Assembly (NCBI RefSeq): GCF_014356525.2
Contig: NC_052505.1
Coordinates: 49,851,994-49,915,993 of the forward strand
Direction of reading: 5' to 3'
From: Nilaparvata lugens
Taxonomy: Eukaryota > Arthropoda > Insecta > Hemiptera > Delphacidae
DNA length: 64,000 bases
The notes under the pieces are model-generated. The model ran no database searches and was not told the DNA's origin. It worked only from the letters and a program-made list of their open reading frames with translations. Positions 22,986 through 33,483 of the stretch are shown here, piece by piece (the stretch's first letter is position 1; the number at the start of each line of letters is the position of its first letter). Position numbers and translations under genes: made by a program.

Positions 22986-25900
22986 CTGTGTACAGAAAGA
23001 AGGTATGTGAAGATAGAAATATTACTACAAGACAATATAGTCAAACAAACTTGAATTTATTCTACAATGAACTTCTTCAAACTGATTGGGTAGCTGTAAT
23101 GGGATCTGTATCATCTATGGCATTCCATCCATTCATTCAACACATTAAGAATAAATTTGAATGTTGTTGTCCTCTCAGGAAGAGACAGAATACATTGGCT
23201 AGAAAGAGTGTATGGTTCACTGCTGAACTTGGAGCCATTAAAGAACGTATTCTTTTCCTCTTCAGCTTCTTCAAAGTTACTGGTTCTCCACAGGCAGGAC
23301 AAGCTTATGTTTCTTTGAATAAGCTGTACAAGAAGAAAATAATTGAGGCTAAAAAATATTCATATGGTGAACTAATAGCAAATTCTTAAATTGCATGTCG
23401 GACTGTATAGAAACTAGTTAGACAGGAAACAAAAGCCTACAACTGTAATAAAATAGAGTTACACCCTAACGTTCTGAATTACTTTTTCTTAGACTCTGTA
23501 GCAGCAATTACTGGAAACATTCCACAGTGATGTGCCAGACAATAATATACAAGTTGAGTGTCATTTCAGATGTTGTGAAGTAAGTGAGAATGATGTTTTA
23601 AGGGCTGTGAGTACTTTTTCAAACTCAAAAAGTGTAGACATTTATGGGTTTTCAAATTTTACTTTGAAGAAAATAATTTGTTTTACTATATTATTTAATC
23701 AATGTATAAAGGAGGGTCACTACCCTGCTTACTTTACTTTATCTGGCTCTACAGTCCTGGGTGGACCTTGGCCTCCTCTACATGACGCCTCCATACATCA
23801 CTACCCTGCTTACTTTACTTTATCTGGCTCTACAGTCCTGGGTGGACCTTGGCCTCCTCTACATGACGCCTCCATACATCCCGCTCTTGTGCTCCCTGCC
23901 GCCAGTTCGCCAAACGTAGCACACGGAGATCTTCCACCACATCGCTGATCCATTATCTTCTTGGCCTTCCTCTTTTTCGGGTGCCCATCATCCTTTCATC
24001 AAGCAGCTTTTGTGGTACTCTTTCATCACTCATTCTTACCACGTGACCCAGCCATTACACTTTATAATATTTCTTTTGCCAATTGCTTCATCAATCTCAT
24101 TGTTAAATCTGGCTCTCCAGTTTCCTTCAACGCAGACCGGTCCCCATATCCTCCTGTACATCTTTCTCTCGAAAGACCTCAACGCTCTTTCATCTTTGGT
24201 CACTACCCTGACTGTCTTAAAATATCAAAAGTGATTCCAGTTCACAAGAAGGGTGACAGATCCATGGTTGAGAATTACAGACCTATTAGCATAGTCCCAA
24301 TTATTTCAAGATTATTTGAGCATCTATTGTGTCTGCAACTGGTTGATTATTTTGAAACGAATTACCTGTTATCAGAAAGTCAGTTTGGTTTTCGACGAGG
24401 TAAATGTACAACAATGGCTATTGAGGAAATTGTCAAGTTTAGTGTATTTTGTCATCATTTGAAAGTAGTGAATTCACTCAACTAACTCTGTGCGACCTAA
24501 CAAAGGCTTTTGACTGCGTATCACATCATATTTTACTGTCCAAATTGAAGAGATATGGTATTTGGGATGAATCACTGAGGCTGCTTGAATCATTATCTAA
24601 GTGGTAGACAACAGTTCTTATACTGCAGCAACACAACATCTGATACAAGGGCAGTTGAATTCGGCGTTCCGCAAGGATCTGTCTTGGGGCCTTTTCTCTT
24701 CCTCTGTATGATTAATGACCTGTCATCAAGTGTCCCATGCAGAGTATTGAATTGTTAAATCTACTAAGATCATTTGATATCTACTGTGTTCATAAATGTC
24801 CTACCAGATTCAATTCTTGTCTTGACATTGTAGCATCAAATATTTCAGCCAACAGTGTGGAGCTAAAGTTTCTAGAACAGGACATGATCTCTGATCATGC
24901 AGGTATCTGGTCTACTTTCTATTTGGATCCTACATCAGAGGTTGAAAATGGTGACGCATGTAGTAGAACATACATTAAGAAGCGTTTTATTACTCTAGAT
25001 AATCTAAACTATTTCAGACAGTTATTGACTACCGCAGACTGGTCTGATATTTATACCAAAGATGTAAATAGTGCTGTTAGGAACTTCTTATATATTTTTA
25101 CAAAGTATTTCAATGTTAGCTGTCCATACATAAATGTTAGAAATATAAATGGTAAGAAGAAAGCATCTGTGATAAACTGGTTTACTCCTGAACTTGATAG
25201 TATGCGTAAACTACTTCTTGTGATATATAACAAATGGAAGAGCACTAATAACCTTGAGTATAAAATTATGTTCAAGAATTTAAAGATAAAATACAAGAGA
25301 GAGATTTCTAGGGCAAAACTTGTAGCTAATGGTAAATTTATAGCTGAGGCTAAAAATCAATGCAAGGCAGCCTGACAAATTGTCAAAAAAGAAGGTAATC
25401 TGGTAAATTCAACAAAACAGGTCATTCCAATCTCTCCTGAGCAGTTTAATAATTTTTTTGTTAATGTGTCATGTGCTACTGGTAATATTCAAACAAATAG
25501 TAATAGTACTTAAATGATGTAGACTTCTCTGATCTTTTAAATAATAGTATCAATAGTAATCTGAATAACCAAAATTTTAAATTTAAGAAGGTTGATGAAA
25601 CAATCATTAGTCTTATTATAAATAGAATGAGTCACTCAAAATCTGAGGATGTGTATTGTATGTCAAATTATTTGTTGAAAAATGTAGTTGATGTTTTTAT
25701 ATCTGAACTGACTTATATTGTAAATTATATACTGAGTGAAGGAGTTTTTCCTGATTTTCTAAAAGTTACCAAAGTTACACCTGTTTATAAGAAGGGGGAT
25801 CCTAATGAACCCCAGAACTATAGACCAATTGCAATTGTACCTATACTAAGTAAAATCATTGAGACATGACGTATTGTAATTCAACTTAATGAATATTTTG

Positions 25901-28900
25901 TTAACAACCAGCTGTTCTATCCTTCTCAGTATGGCTTTAGACCGAATCATAGTACTATTGATGCAATTGAAAAACTTGTTGAATATGTTTTGAACTCAAG
26001 CAACCAGTTGGATCTTTACTATTGGACTTAAGCAAGGCATTCGACTGTGTCTCTCACTCTATACTCTGCAAAAAACTTGAAAAGTATGGTATTAAAGATA
26101 AGGAGCTCATGCTGATCAAGAGTTATTTGAAAAATAGAAAATAAATGGTTAGCTTGAATAGTGCAAACTCAAATTTCCTTGATGTAACCATGGGGGTTCC
26201 TCAAGGATCAGTCCTTGGCCCTTTTCTGTTTCTGGTCTTTGTAAATGATTTTAGTAAAAATGTTTCTGTCTTTTCAATATTATATGCAGATGATACCACT
26301 CTGGTACATAAGGACGTTGATATAAAAACTGTTCAGGATACGCTTGGAAGGGCTATGGATGAGTCTAAGGTATGGTTCAATGCCAACTTACTTAAGGTAA
26401 ATGAGAGCAAAACAGAACAAATAATATTTTCTCTCAACAATGTAAGTACTGGTAACCTGAATCTGAATGATGATGTTTTCAAGCCTGTAAAGTTACTAGG
26501 AATGTACTTAGATAGTAAACTCAGCTGGGAGTATCACCTAGTGAATTTATGTAAAAAGCTTTCTAGAGTAACATTTCTCTTACGAAGACTGAAATATTGT
26601 GTAAACCTTGATGTAATTAAAATGATTTACTTTGGTCTCTTCCATTCACACTTGATTTATGAAGTAAAACTGTGGGGCAACTCATCTTCTTCAAAAAAAG
26701 CATTTATATGGCAAAAGAAAGCACTTAGAATTATATTTGGTATGAAATACAATGAATCTTGTAGAGGAATTTTTGTAGAACACAAAATTATGACCTTGCC
26801 TTGTCTGTATATATATCATAATTTAATCTCAGTGAAGAAAAATCTGTCTAATTTTGATAAAAATATTTCTATACATTCACATTATACTAGACATAGGGAC
26901 GATATAACTAGACCTACAGTTAGATTGACTAAAACTCTAAAAAGTCATAAGTACTGCCGTGCTACCAATTTTTCCTTAAACGGTTGGAATAGCATTTAAC
27001 ACCTATCAACCTAAGAATAGTTGTCGGCTCCAATAAAATAGATTCTTGATAAACTGTGAATGGATCTATTGCCTATGAATGAGAAATCCAGTTTTCAGAG
27101 CAAATTAACTTATAATCTTCAGATGAAAATACACAAAATACAGAAAGAGAAAATATCTTAAGACTAATTATTTCAAGTAACTACAAACTAAAATACTTAT
27201 CTAGTTTACAGTTGAAACATAGTGGCTATTTGCTTGACTATACAAACAGCAAATTATGCACAAAAATTTACATAAAACTCAATTTAAAACATTAATAAAT
27301 TCACTTAAACAGACAATAATTCAGAGCACAAAATTACACAAGCAACAACCAGCCATGTTTTTCAGAAGAAGCCTAGAACAGAAAAAAAACATAAGTTGCC
27401 AGTCACGAAAACAACGCCCTGTTCAATATCGATCTCCACAGACACGTCATCAAAAAATTATAACTTATAAGTTTAGAATTCACATTCTACATCTGTTCTC
27501 AATAAAACTTTATTTTGAAAATGTTATTTTAAATTTTTATATATATCTCGATTTAAATAAACCTTTTATCCAGTAATATGTTAACCCTGCCTCGGTGACA
27601 CCATGGAACAATGCAACAAACATTTACGATAATAAATTCTCCGTCAAAAAGTTTATCCATCTATTGATAACTCTGACATTTACTATAAAGTTCCATAGAT
27701 CTCGAATTGAAGATTCGATTCCAATGTGAGAAGAAAAATGTAATATTACAAATACCCCCCTCTTGACATAAAAAAATTTTACTGTTTGAAAATTCAAAGA
27801 AAAAAATTTACATTGACCCTAATGAAAATTGTTGAAATTTAAATTTGAGAACAGTAACAATTTTTTCTAGAAAAACATTACATGTCATCCAAAAATATTG
27901 AAAATTATTATAAAAATTCATCAATAGCGTTTGTTATATGTTTCCAAACAATATCTCAAAATATAGAATATCAATATTACTTTTGATTTAGCTTTATAAT
28001 TTAAAGAAAAATATCTCAACAGAAAGTTTAATATGTAAAGAATAGTTTTTTGAAATTGCACATAAATTTAATAGATAGAAAAATTTAATTTTTATTGCAT
28101 AAAAAAATTTAGTATGTTGAATAAAAAATTTATTATTATTATTATTTTTTTTTTAAATGAATTGATGAATTGTTACATTTAATTTTCACATAAAATTTCA
28201 ATAAATCAAAAAATGTTCATTTCTTTCACTATTGACGCGGTTGATTTTATTGATGCACATTTTGGAAAACAGTCCGTTAAGGCACTCAGTATGATTTTCA
28301 GTTAAGTGTGACTCCAATGTGATGACGTTAAGTGTTGGGCTGATCTGGATGCACGTAGTGTTGGGCTGATACTTGTAGTCGACTGCTGCATACCAAACTC
28401 GATACAGGTGACATCTCAGTTAGCATTGCTTCATGTTTGTAGTAGACGGCTGCATTCCAAACTTGATACCGGTGACATCTCAGTTAGCATTGCTTCATGT
28501 TTGTAGTAGACGGCTGCATTCCAAATTCAATACAGAGTCACATAAATTTTGTATCATATTTGTAATTATACAATGTACATTTCAGGCTTGAAATGACAAT
28601 GTAATTCGTTTTTTGGAAAAGAGATAGACGCTGCATACAGGATTAATTTAGGAGAGGATTAATTTAGGTAAGGTTTGGTTTTTTGATATTTTCAGCTTTC
28701 AAGGTTTAGAGTTCTGCATACAGGAATAATTTAGGAGAGGATTTTTTGAATCAATTCTTTCATGATACTGTGACTGTTCTTCTGAATTCCAAGTTGTGAA
28801 TGTGAACATGGATGGCAATTACCTCCAGGTAATGCAGTAGTGTTGAAGTTTGAGATACAGAGTCAGCAATAAGCATTGGCATTGCTATTGGTGTATGCTT

Positions 28901-31900
28901 TGGTGTCGGCTTTGGCATCGGCGTTGATATTGGCATTGGCATCAGCATTGGCGCAGGCATTGGCGTAGCTATTGGCATTGATTTTTGTTGTTAGCATTGG
29001 CGCAGATTTTGGCATTGGCGTAGCTATTGGCATTGATTTTTGTTGTTGGCATCAGCATTGGCGCAGATTTTGGCATCAGCATTGGCGCAGATTTTGGCAT
29101 TGGCGTAGCTATTGGCATTGGCGCAGGCATTGGCATTGATTTTTGTTGTTGGCATCAGCATTGGCGCAGATTTTGGCATCAGCATTGGCGCAGATATTGG
29201 CTTCGGCGCAGGCATCGGCGTAGATATTGGCGTTGACATCAGCACAGGCATCGGCGTAGATTTTGGCGTAGTTATTGGTGTTGATATTGGTGTTGACATT
29301 AGCGTAGTTATTGGTGTAGGCCGCAGCGTAGATTTAGGCGTAGATATTGGCGTAGTTATGTCACACTAGTTTGAAAATCACCCAAATGTTCTTAACACTC
29401 TTCATGGCGTTCACTTGTTACTGATTTCGAGATTCACATGATAACTATTTCAATGTTAATGTCTGTGCTGTACCTGTTATCTTAAAATGCTTATAAACTA
29501 AAAAGAAAAACTTGATTAGGCTATCAATACAATCTAATACACATAAAAATTATTTTAAGTATCTATGAAATTGAAATTTGTTAACATCTTATTATACAGT
29601 CAGCAATACATAAATTGTGAAATATGGACATATCAATGATAAATTAAAAAAAAAAATCATTCATTTTCATCTATTCACTGTTCAAATATCAAATTTTAAT
29701 CCATTCTTCAAAATAGAAATATAATTTCATAACACCCTGTATCATTATCAAAATTGTAAAAAACATACATCAGATTATCACAACAAAATTTTTAATTTCA
29801 ATACATATTTCAATAATTTCAGACAATTGGTCTTCTATTCACAATCATTTCATAATATATCTGCATTTCATTATTATTTAATATAACATTTCATTTATAG
29901 CATGTTCATTTCACATTTATGATTTATCATTCAGGGTTTCAAAATTATTTAGTTTTAATTTTAATAAGTGATAATAAATTCTCCGTCAAAAAGTTTATCC
30001 GTCTATTGATAACTCTGACATTTACTATAAAGTTCCATAGATCTCGAATTGAAGATTCGATTCCAATGTGAGAAGAAAAATGTAATATTACAGTACCTAC
30101 AAATTCGAATGTTTAATTTACTACCAGATAATGTTAAGAAGTTACCATTGAAAACGTTTTGTATTTCTGTTGATAAATGGCTCAAGTCTAAAGCTTTCTA
30201 TTCTGTCAATGAGTACCTAGAATATTTCAATGTATATGTGTAATTTTGTTCGTTTCTATAGTCCAACTCGTGTTATTTTACTACAATATTTCAATGTGTA
30301 TTTGTAAATTTGTTCATTTTATAGTCCAACTTGTGATATTTTACTTATTATTGACAAAGCCTATTGCTTACATTTTTGTAATGTTGTTTTATGGCCAATA
30401 AAATTCTTGATTCTTGATTCTTGAACAGTACTCTACGCTGATGACACTACGCTAGTCTCGAGTCATGCTGATCTGCAGATGTTGAAGCAGATTGAAAATG
30501 AGTCCTTCCAACAAACTGCAGCCTGTTTTTCTGAAAATGGACTGCTCCTCAATGAAAATAAGAATCAACGTATTGTCTGTGGTCTAAGGGGTGGAGTTAC
30601 AAATCCTGTATCATCTGTTAAACTTCTTGGGATCCATCCTGACGCGCGACTGGACTGGAAATCCCATGTGGACGGTGTTTGTACTAAACTGTCTAGAGTC
30701 ACTTATGCTCTCCGGAAACTTAGAGATACAATTCCTGTGGATAAATTGAGAACTGTGTTCTTGGCTCTGTTTCAATGCCACATAGAAAATGGCCTTAAAC
30801 TATTGGGTAACCATGCTCCCTCAGTAAAAAATATACTTTTGTGTCAAAAGCGAGTTCTTGAAGGTGTGACATTCAAAAAAAAAAAAACACGTTTGCCACC
30901 AATTTGTTTCTATTTTTGCTCTCATAACTTTTAAAAATCGATGAGAAAAAGCCATGCTAATTATGAGCTTATAGAGCATTATATTCTCTTCAATTTGATG
31001 CATAATTTCACACTTTTACGAATTTCCCTACACCTTTTGCAGCAGTTTTAGTGTTGAGTGTGAAATCTCCATTTTTGCAACAATAGACCAAAAGGAATTT
31101 GGAGGGAATGTTTTAAACAAAATTTTTGACTTTGCAGCTTTGTTGAGACTAGTTGGGAGGAGAACATATCAAAATACTTTTGTGTCAAAAGCAAGCTATT
31201 GAAGGTGTGACATTTTTGAAAAAAAGACACGTCTGCCATTCAAAGTTTGCCAATCAAAAGTTCTCATTCCTAACTCATGTGATAAGGGGATGAGGTTGAT
31301 TTAAAAGATGCATTTTTCAGCGTTTTGCTTCCACACTCATATCTTGAGAATAATGCGATCAACCGACATAACTAGCTATTCAAAAATGAAGTTTGAAAAA
31401 TTTTCTACACTTTTTGTTTAGTGGAATTTTGTGATATTACCAACAGTTCCCGAGATATTTGCTCTTGAAGGTTTGTAATTGTTAGAATAACAGATTCTCA
31501 TCTAATGTTTTGCTCTTTAGATTACAACTCAGATATTCGTAAGTTTAAATAATATCATTTTCCTTGTGAAATTTACGATTTTATTTACTACCTATTATAA
31601 TAATGATAGAGGGTGAATAAATTCATGAGTTGTCAATTTTGTTTCTATTTATATATAATATATATATATATAATTTAATAAAAATAAACAATATTACCAA
31701 AGTAGACCTACATTTTATTACGATAGGTAGGCTACTTACATTTACTTAGTAGTAATAAGGTAGGCCTATACTTCATTAGTACCGTGAACATTACTTATTG
31801 ATTGTATTAATAATTCTCAACTTAATTTATGATTAGCATCATGAATAATATTTTTATATCTCTCTACTTTGTGCCGGTTGTTCAAAAGCCGGTTAAATTT

Positions 31901-32496
31901 TAATCCTGATAAATGCCACGAGAACCAATCAGAGAAACCGTCTTTTTAAAAAATGGTCTTCTTCGATTGGTTCACGTATATTGCACATGCCATATTGTAA
32001 AAAAGTTATTAAACCCATGTCTTTAATTACTAGATTGTTTCAAATGTGTAACTAAAAGTATCACCTGATAAAGAGCCAATGGTGCAGTTACAGCTCCTCT
32101 GAAGAAAAACGTTGTTGTTGCGATTGTCGCCCACCAAGGCAGGCCTGACGTATCATGGACGTAAGTCAACAATTGCTGAGTAGTTATAACTGGTGTACTC
32201 TCTGATATAGTCATAAATATAGATGAATATTTTTGAAACCACGTATGAACCGAAGCTTTTTGAAAATCTTCATGTGGTAACCTGGTAAAAGATGAGGTAA
32301 CATCCAGTAAACACCTATTATAATTAAAGCACTTTGAAGTTTGTAAACCTAACGCTGAATATCTGATATTTGAGTTTTTATTATGAAAAAGTTTACCACA
32401 ATAGTTTCTTCTATGAACAGAGCTATTATATGAGTTTATAACCGATTTGGTAGTGTTATTTTGTAGTGGCTTGTTTAATTTTTTAATTAATCTCAT
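19251..32496 (-). CDS. COX18 mitochondrial inner-membrane insertase (Oxa1/YidC family), complete
   Basis: Six exons on the minus strand: 32496-32065, 22985-22848, 22017-21870, 21386-21262, 20320-20210 and 19436-19251 (stop TAG). They encode 379 residues. The start is ATG 32496-32494; the frame is open a little upstream but a TAA precedes it. The N-terminus is basic and hydroxylated, as for a mitochondrial presequence. Five hydrophobic segments follow (for example LPWWATIATTTFFFRG, VIIFQLPGWLFLSMSIRNL and CLSFYWLCSTAVGLGQN). The blocks HYITAKVENLKPEL, RENCHPAKG and GLLWISNLTLPDST match COX18 proteins closely. COX18 inserts the C-terminal part of COX2 into the mitochondrial inner membrane during complex IV assembly. 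The gene is convergent with CLCA and divergent from gcl. Confidence 0.95.
23718..23879. repeat. 81-bp tandem duplication at the RTE 3' end
   Basis: Two apparently identical 81-bp units (23718-23798 and 23799-23879) start CACTACCCTGCTTACTTTAC. Each contains most of the target duplication plus the RTE 3' tail, so the duplication arose after insertion. Confidence 0.9.
23728..24197 (-). mobile_element. RTE-type LINE 3' fragment inserted into LINE A
   Basis: On the minus strand, translation gives the typical RTE C-terminal region: FERKMYRRIWGPVC, GRPRR, WISDVVEDLRVLRLANWR and HVEEAKVHPGL then stop. An in-frame TAA follows GRPRR. The flanks are identical 13-bp copies of GGTCACTACCCTG (23715-23727 and 24198-24210). 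Removing the insert plus one copy restores the LINE A frame as EGHYPDCLKISKV. This is a clean, 5'-truncated insertion of about 470 bp. Confidence 0.85.
24744..26990 (+). mobile_element. LINE copy B (5' part), inserted in LINE A
   Basis: Starts within the endonuclease (KCPTRFNSCLDIVASN, MISDHAGIW, where SDH is the endonuclease motif). It continues through the linker and reverse transcriptase (KVTPVYKKGDPNEPQNYRPIA, YGFRPNHSTIDAI, MGVPQGSVLGPFLFLVFVND, SILYADDTTLVHKD) to the C-terminal IHSHYTRHRDD block. The polymerase YADD is intact but stops and frameshifts (for example at 25375, 25868 and 26030) inactivate the copy. The coding continues only after a 3.1-kb interruption, at about 30096. Confidence 0.87.
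28370..28535. repeat. About 65-bp tandem repeat, 2.5 copies
   Basis: Units contain GTAGACGGCTGCATTCCAAA, then GATAC(A/C)GGTGACATCTCAGT and TAGCATTGCTTCATGTTTGTAG. The last copy is partial. Shorter duplications (AGGATTAATTTAGGAGAGG) follow at 28640-28740. Confidence 0.75.
28870..29362. repeat. Minisatellite built on TTGGCR hexamers
   Basis: About 490 bp of imperfect repeats such as GGCATTGGCGCAGATTTT, with higher-order duplications of 80-130 bp. Because unit lengths are multiples of three, both strands are open over long stretches (Gly/Ile/Ala-rich one way, Pro/Met/Thr-rich the other). I do not consider these frames genes. It is clearly GC-richer than its surroundings. Confidence 0.88.
30096..30424 (+). 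mobile_element. LINE copy B, 3' end
   Basis: Encodes the reverse transcriptase C-terminus (RMFNLLPDNVKKLPLKTF, SVNEYLEYFNVYV, stop). A 3' UTR follows that ends GGCCAATAAAATTCTTGATTCTTGATTCTTGA: an AATAAA signal followed by short tandem TTGATTC repeats, a typical LINE terminus. Confidence 0.85.
30425..30885 (+). mobile_element. LINE copy A, 3' part after LINE B
   Basis: Resumes exactly where copy A stopped: VLYADDTTLVSSHAD, ENGLLLNENKNQ, VKLLGIHPDARLDW, GVCTKLSRVTYALRKL, ending near LLCQKRVLEGVTF. A related 60-bp stretch (TTTTGTGTCAAAAGC..GAAGGTGTGACATT) is repeated at 31179-31240, about 340 bp downstream. Beyond this no LINE coding is visible. Confidence 0.83.
31250..32064. other. 5' part of COX18 intron 1
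   Basis: Apart from the MITE-like hairpin at 31880-31990 and a short AT run at 31650-31670, nothing recognisable. The intron donor GTGATA is at 32064-32059 on the minus strand. Confidence 0.6.
31880..31990. repeat. MITE-like hairpin sequence
   Basis: Contains GCCGGTT..AAAAGCCGGTT and an imperfect hairpin: GAACCAATC near 31921 pairs with GATTGGTTC near 31966 across a T-rich/A-rich stem. It is compact, non-coding and resembles short dispersed insect repeats. Confidence 0.5.
32065..32496 (-). CDS. COX18 exon 1: presequence and first transmembrane segment
   Basis: This exon encodes 144 residues and ends exactly after PLALYQ, with a GTGATA donor. It is followed 9 kb away by exon 2, which resumes with HYITAKVEN, the uninterrupted motif of COX18 homologues. 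The first 60 residues are rich in Lys, Asn, Ser and Arg with almost no acidic residues. The HDTSGLPWW motif and the FFFRGAVTAPLALYQ helix are diagnostic for this family. Confidence 0.93.
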
Positions 32497-32863
32497 TTTG
32501 GTATCAACAAATAAAATGTACAAAATATAATTTTAATCAATGGCAAAACTTTAAGAATTAACGTATGGTATGTAGAAAATAAAATAACATAGTTTATAAT
32601 CAAAGAAAAATATTCGTGGAACAAGAATAAACAAAGGTAGATCTAAATCTAACCAAAATTTTCAATTGAATTTGAATCATATTGTACTTCACATTATCAG
32701 CTGTTTTGCAACATAACCTATACAAAGATAATAGAACCTCAAAAAGACGATGACAAACTGAGTCGACTACAAAAATGACATTGTTTTACATTATATATCT
32801 TCTCGCACAGGACAAACTGGGTTTACTCAGGAATGTGACAGACTGAGACGGTTGATCAAAAGC

Positions 32864-33247
32864 TACAGTGGGTTTCGTGTTATAATGATAGTTGAGAAAG
32901 ATAGGAGAACGATGTTGCCGATCCTCTGTCTTGTCAATGCCTTCTATTAGAACGGTAGCTGATACAGGTTTATTGATGTAATATTATCGGTTCATTATCG
33001 TTTTAAAATAATTAATTATAGTTTATTAAGCAACAAATTATATTTTTGAATAATTTTATTTCATAATAAGTTTACATAATTCAGATAAGATATTCTGTTA
33101 ACTATTAATAATTATACATTGTTGAAAGACACTCTGGCAACAGAGCAAAGCGAGAAAGAGATAGCGTTATTTGCTTTGTTGAATGATCGACAAGGATAGC
33201 AATACCATTGCTAATTAAACACTGCCATTTTAACGTGGACCTCACTA
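32864..33247. mobile_element. TA-target MITE, copy 1 (diverged)
   Basis: The right end reads TTTTAACGTGGACCTCACTA, whose complement matches the terminal repeat of the better preserved copy at 39485-39839. The left end (CAGTGGGTTTCGTGTTATAATG) is a diverged version. Internal stretches also match that copy (GCATTGCC..TCTCTG, GCCTTCTAT, GAGATAGCG/GGATAGCG). Same orientation as copy 2. Confidence 0.7.
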
Positions 33248-33483
33248 AAGATGTTGACCATGTTTGTCTCTTGTCTCTTCAACTTGAATCTTGAAGGTGC
33301 AATCCAACCTACAAATAGGTAAATAATATAAGATCAGTGATGTTTGAGAGGGGGGGGGGCGATTACCCCCTCACAATAGCAACTGATGATCAGTCTATCA
33401 TTAGCCCAACTTGACATTTGTGTAGAATTGGAATAGACCACAAAGTAGGAGGAATAGGTAGGAAGAAAACTCTTCTCTGTGAA

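Larger units (their letters stand above)
23010..24743 (+). mobile_element. LINE copy A (5' part), jockey/CR1-type non-LTR retrotransposon, antisense in COX18 intron 1
   Basis: The reading frames recover the endonuclease-RT linker (NLNLFYNELLQTDW, SVWFTAEL) and reverse transcriptase blocks: KVIPVHKKGDRSMVENYRPI, SQFGFRRG, LTLCDLTKAFDCV and FGVPQGSVLGPFLF. Frameshifts and stops (for example near 24480 and 24607) make it a dead copy. It is 5'-truncated only about 25-30 bp from the COX18 exon 2 acceptor. An RTE fragment interrupts it at 23728-24197, and LINE B splits it at 24743 just before the YADD motif; it resumes at about 30425. Confidence 0.85.
27631..30093. repeat. Pair of about 125-bp near-identical direct repeats framing 2.2 kb
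   Basis: The sequence starting GATAATAAATTCTCCGTCAA and ending AATGTAATATTACA occurs at 27631-27757 and 29967-30093, with essentially one substitution visible (ATCCATC versus ATCCGTC). The DNA between holds all the tandem repeats. The ends are not TG...CA, so this is not an obvious LTR pair. Confidence 0.8.
26970..30095. mobile_element. Unidentified 3.1-kb AT-rich insertion inside LINE B
   Basis: LINE B coding breaks after about 26970 and resumes at about 30096 with the expected next block (FNLLPDNVKKLP). The DNA between therefore looks inserted. It holds no recognisable transposase, reverse transcriptase or integrase. It carries a pair of 125-bp direct repeats (27631-27757 and 29969-30093), a 65-bp tandem repeat and a large minisatellite. 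Ends are approximate; a CTAC(C)AAATT-like sequence at both junctions may be the target duplication. Confidence 0.5.

Noticed and set aside
28760..29369. Long open frames on both strands (Pro/Met/Thr-rich and Gly/Ile/Ala-rich)
   Set aside because: They arise because the minisatellite unit lengths are multiples of three; there is no splice or start context and no non-repeat sequence.
27631..30093. The 125-bp direct repeats as LTRs of a retrotransposon
   Set aside because: The repeats do not end TG...CA, and the DNA between has no gag-pol coding, primer-binding site or polypurine tract.
32497..32523. Earlier in-frame COX18 start at 32523
   Set aside because: That codon is TTG; the first ATG in the frame is at 32496 and is followed by a typical presequence.
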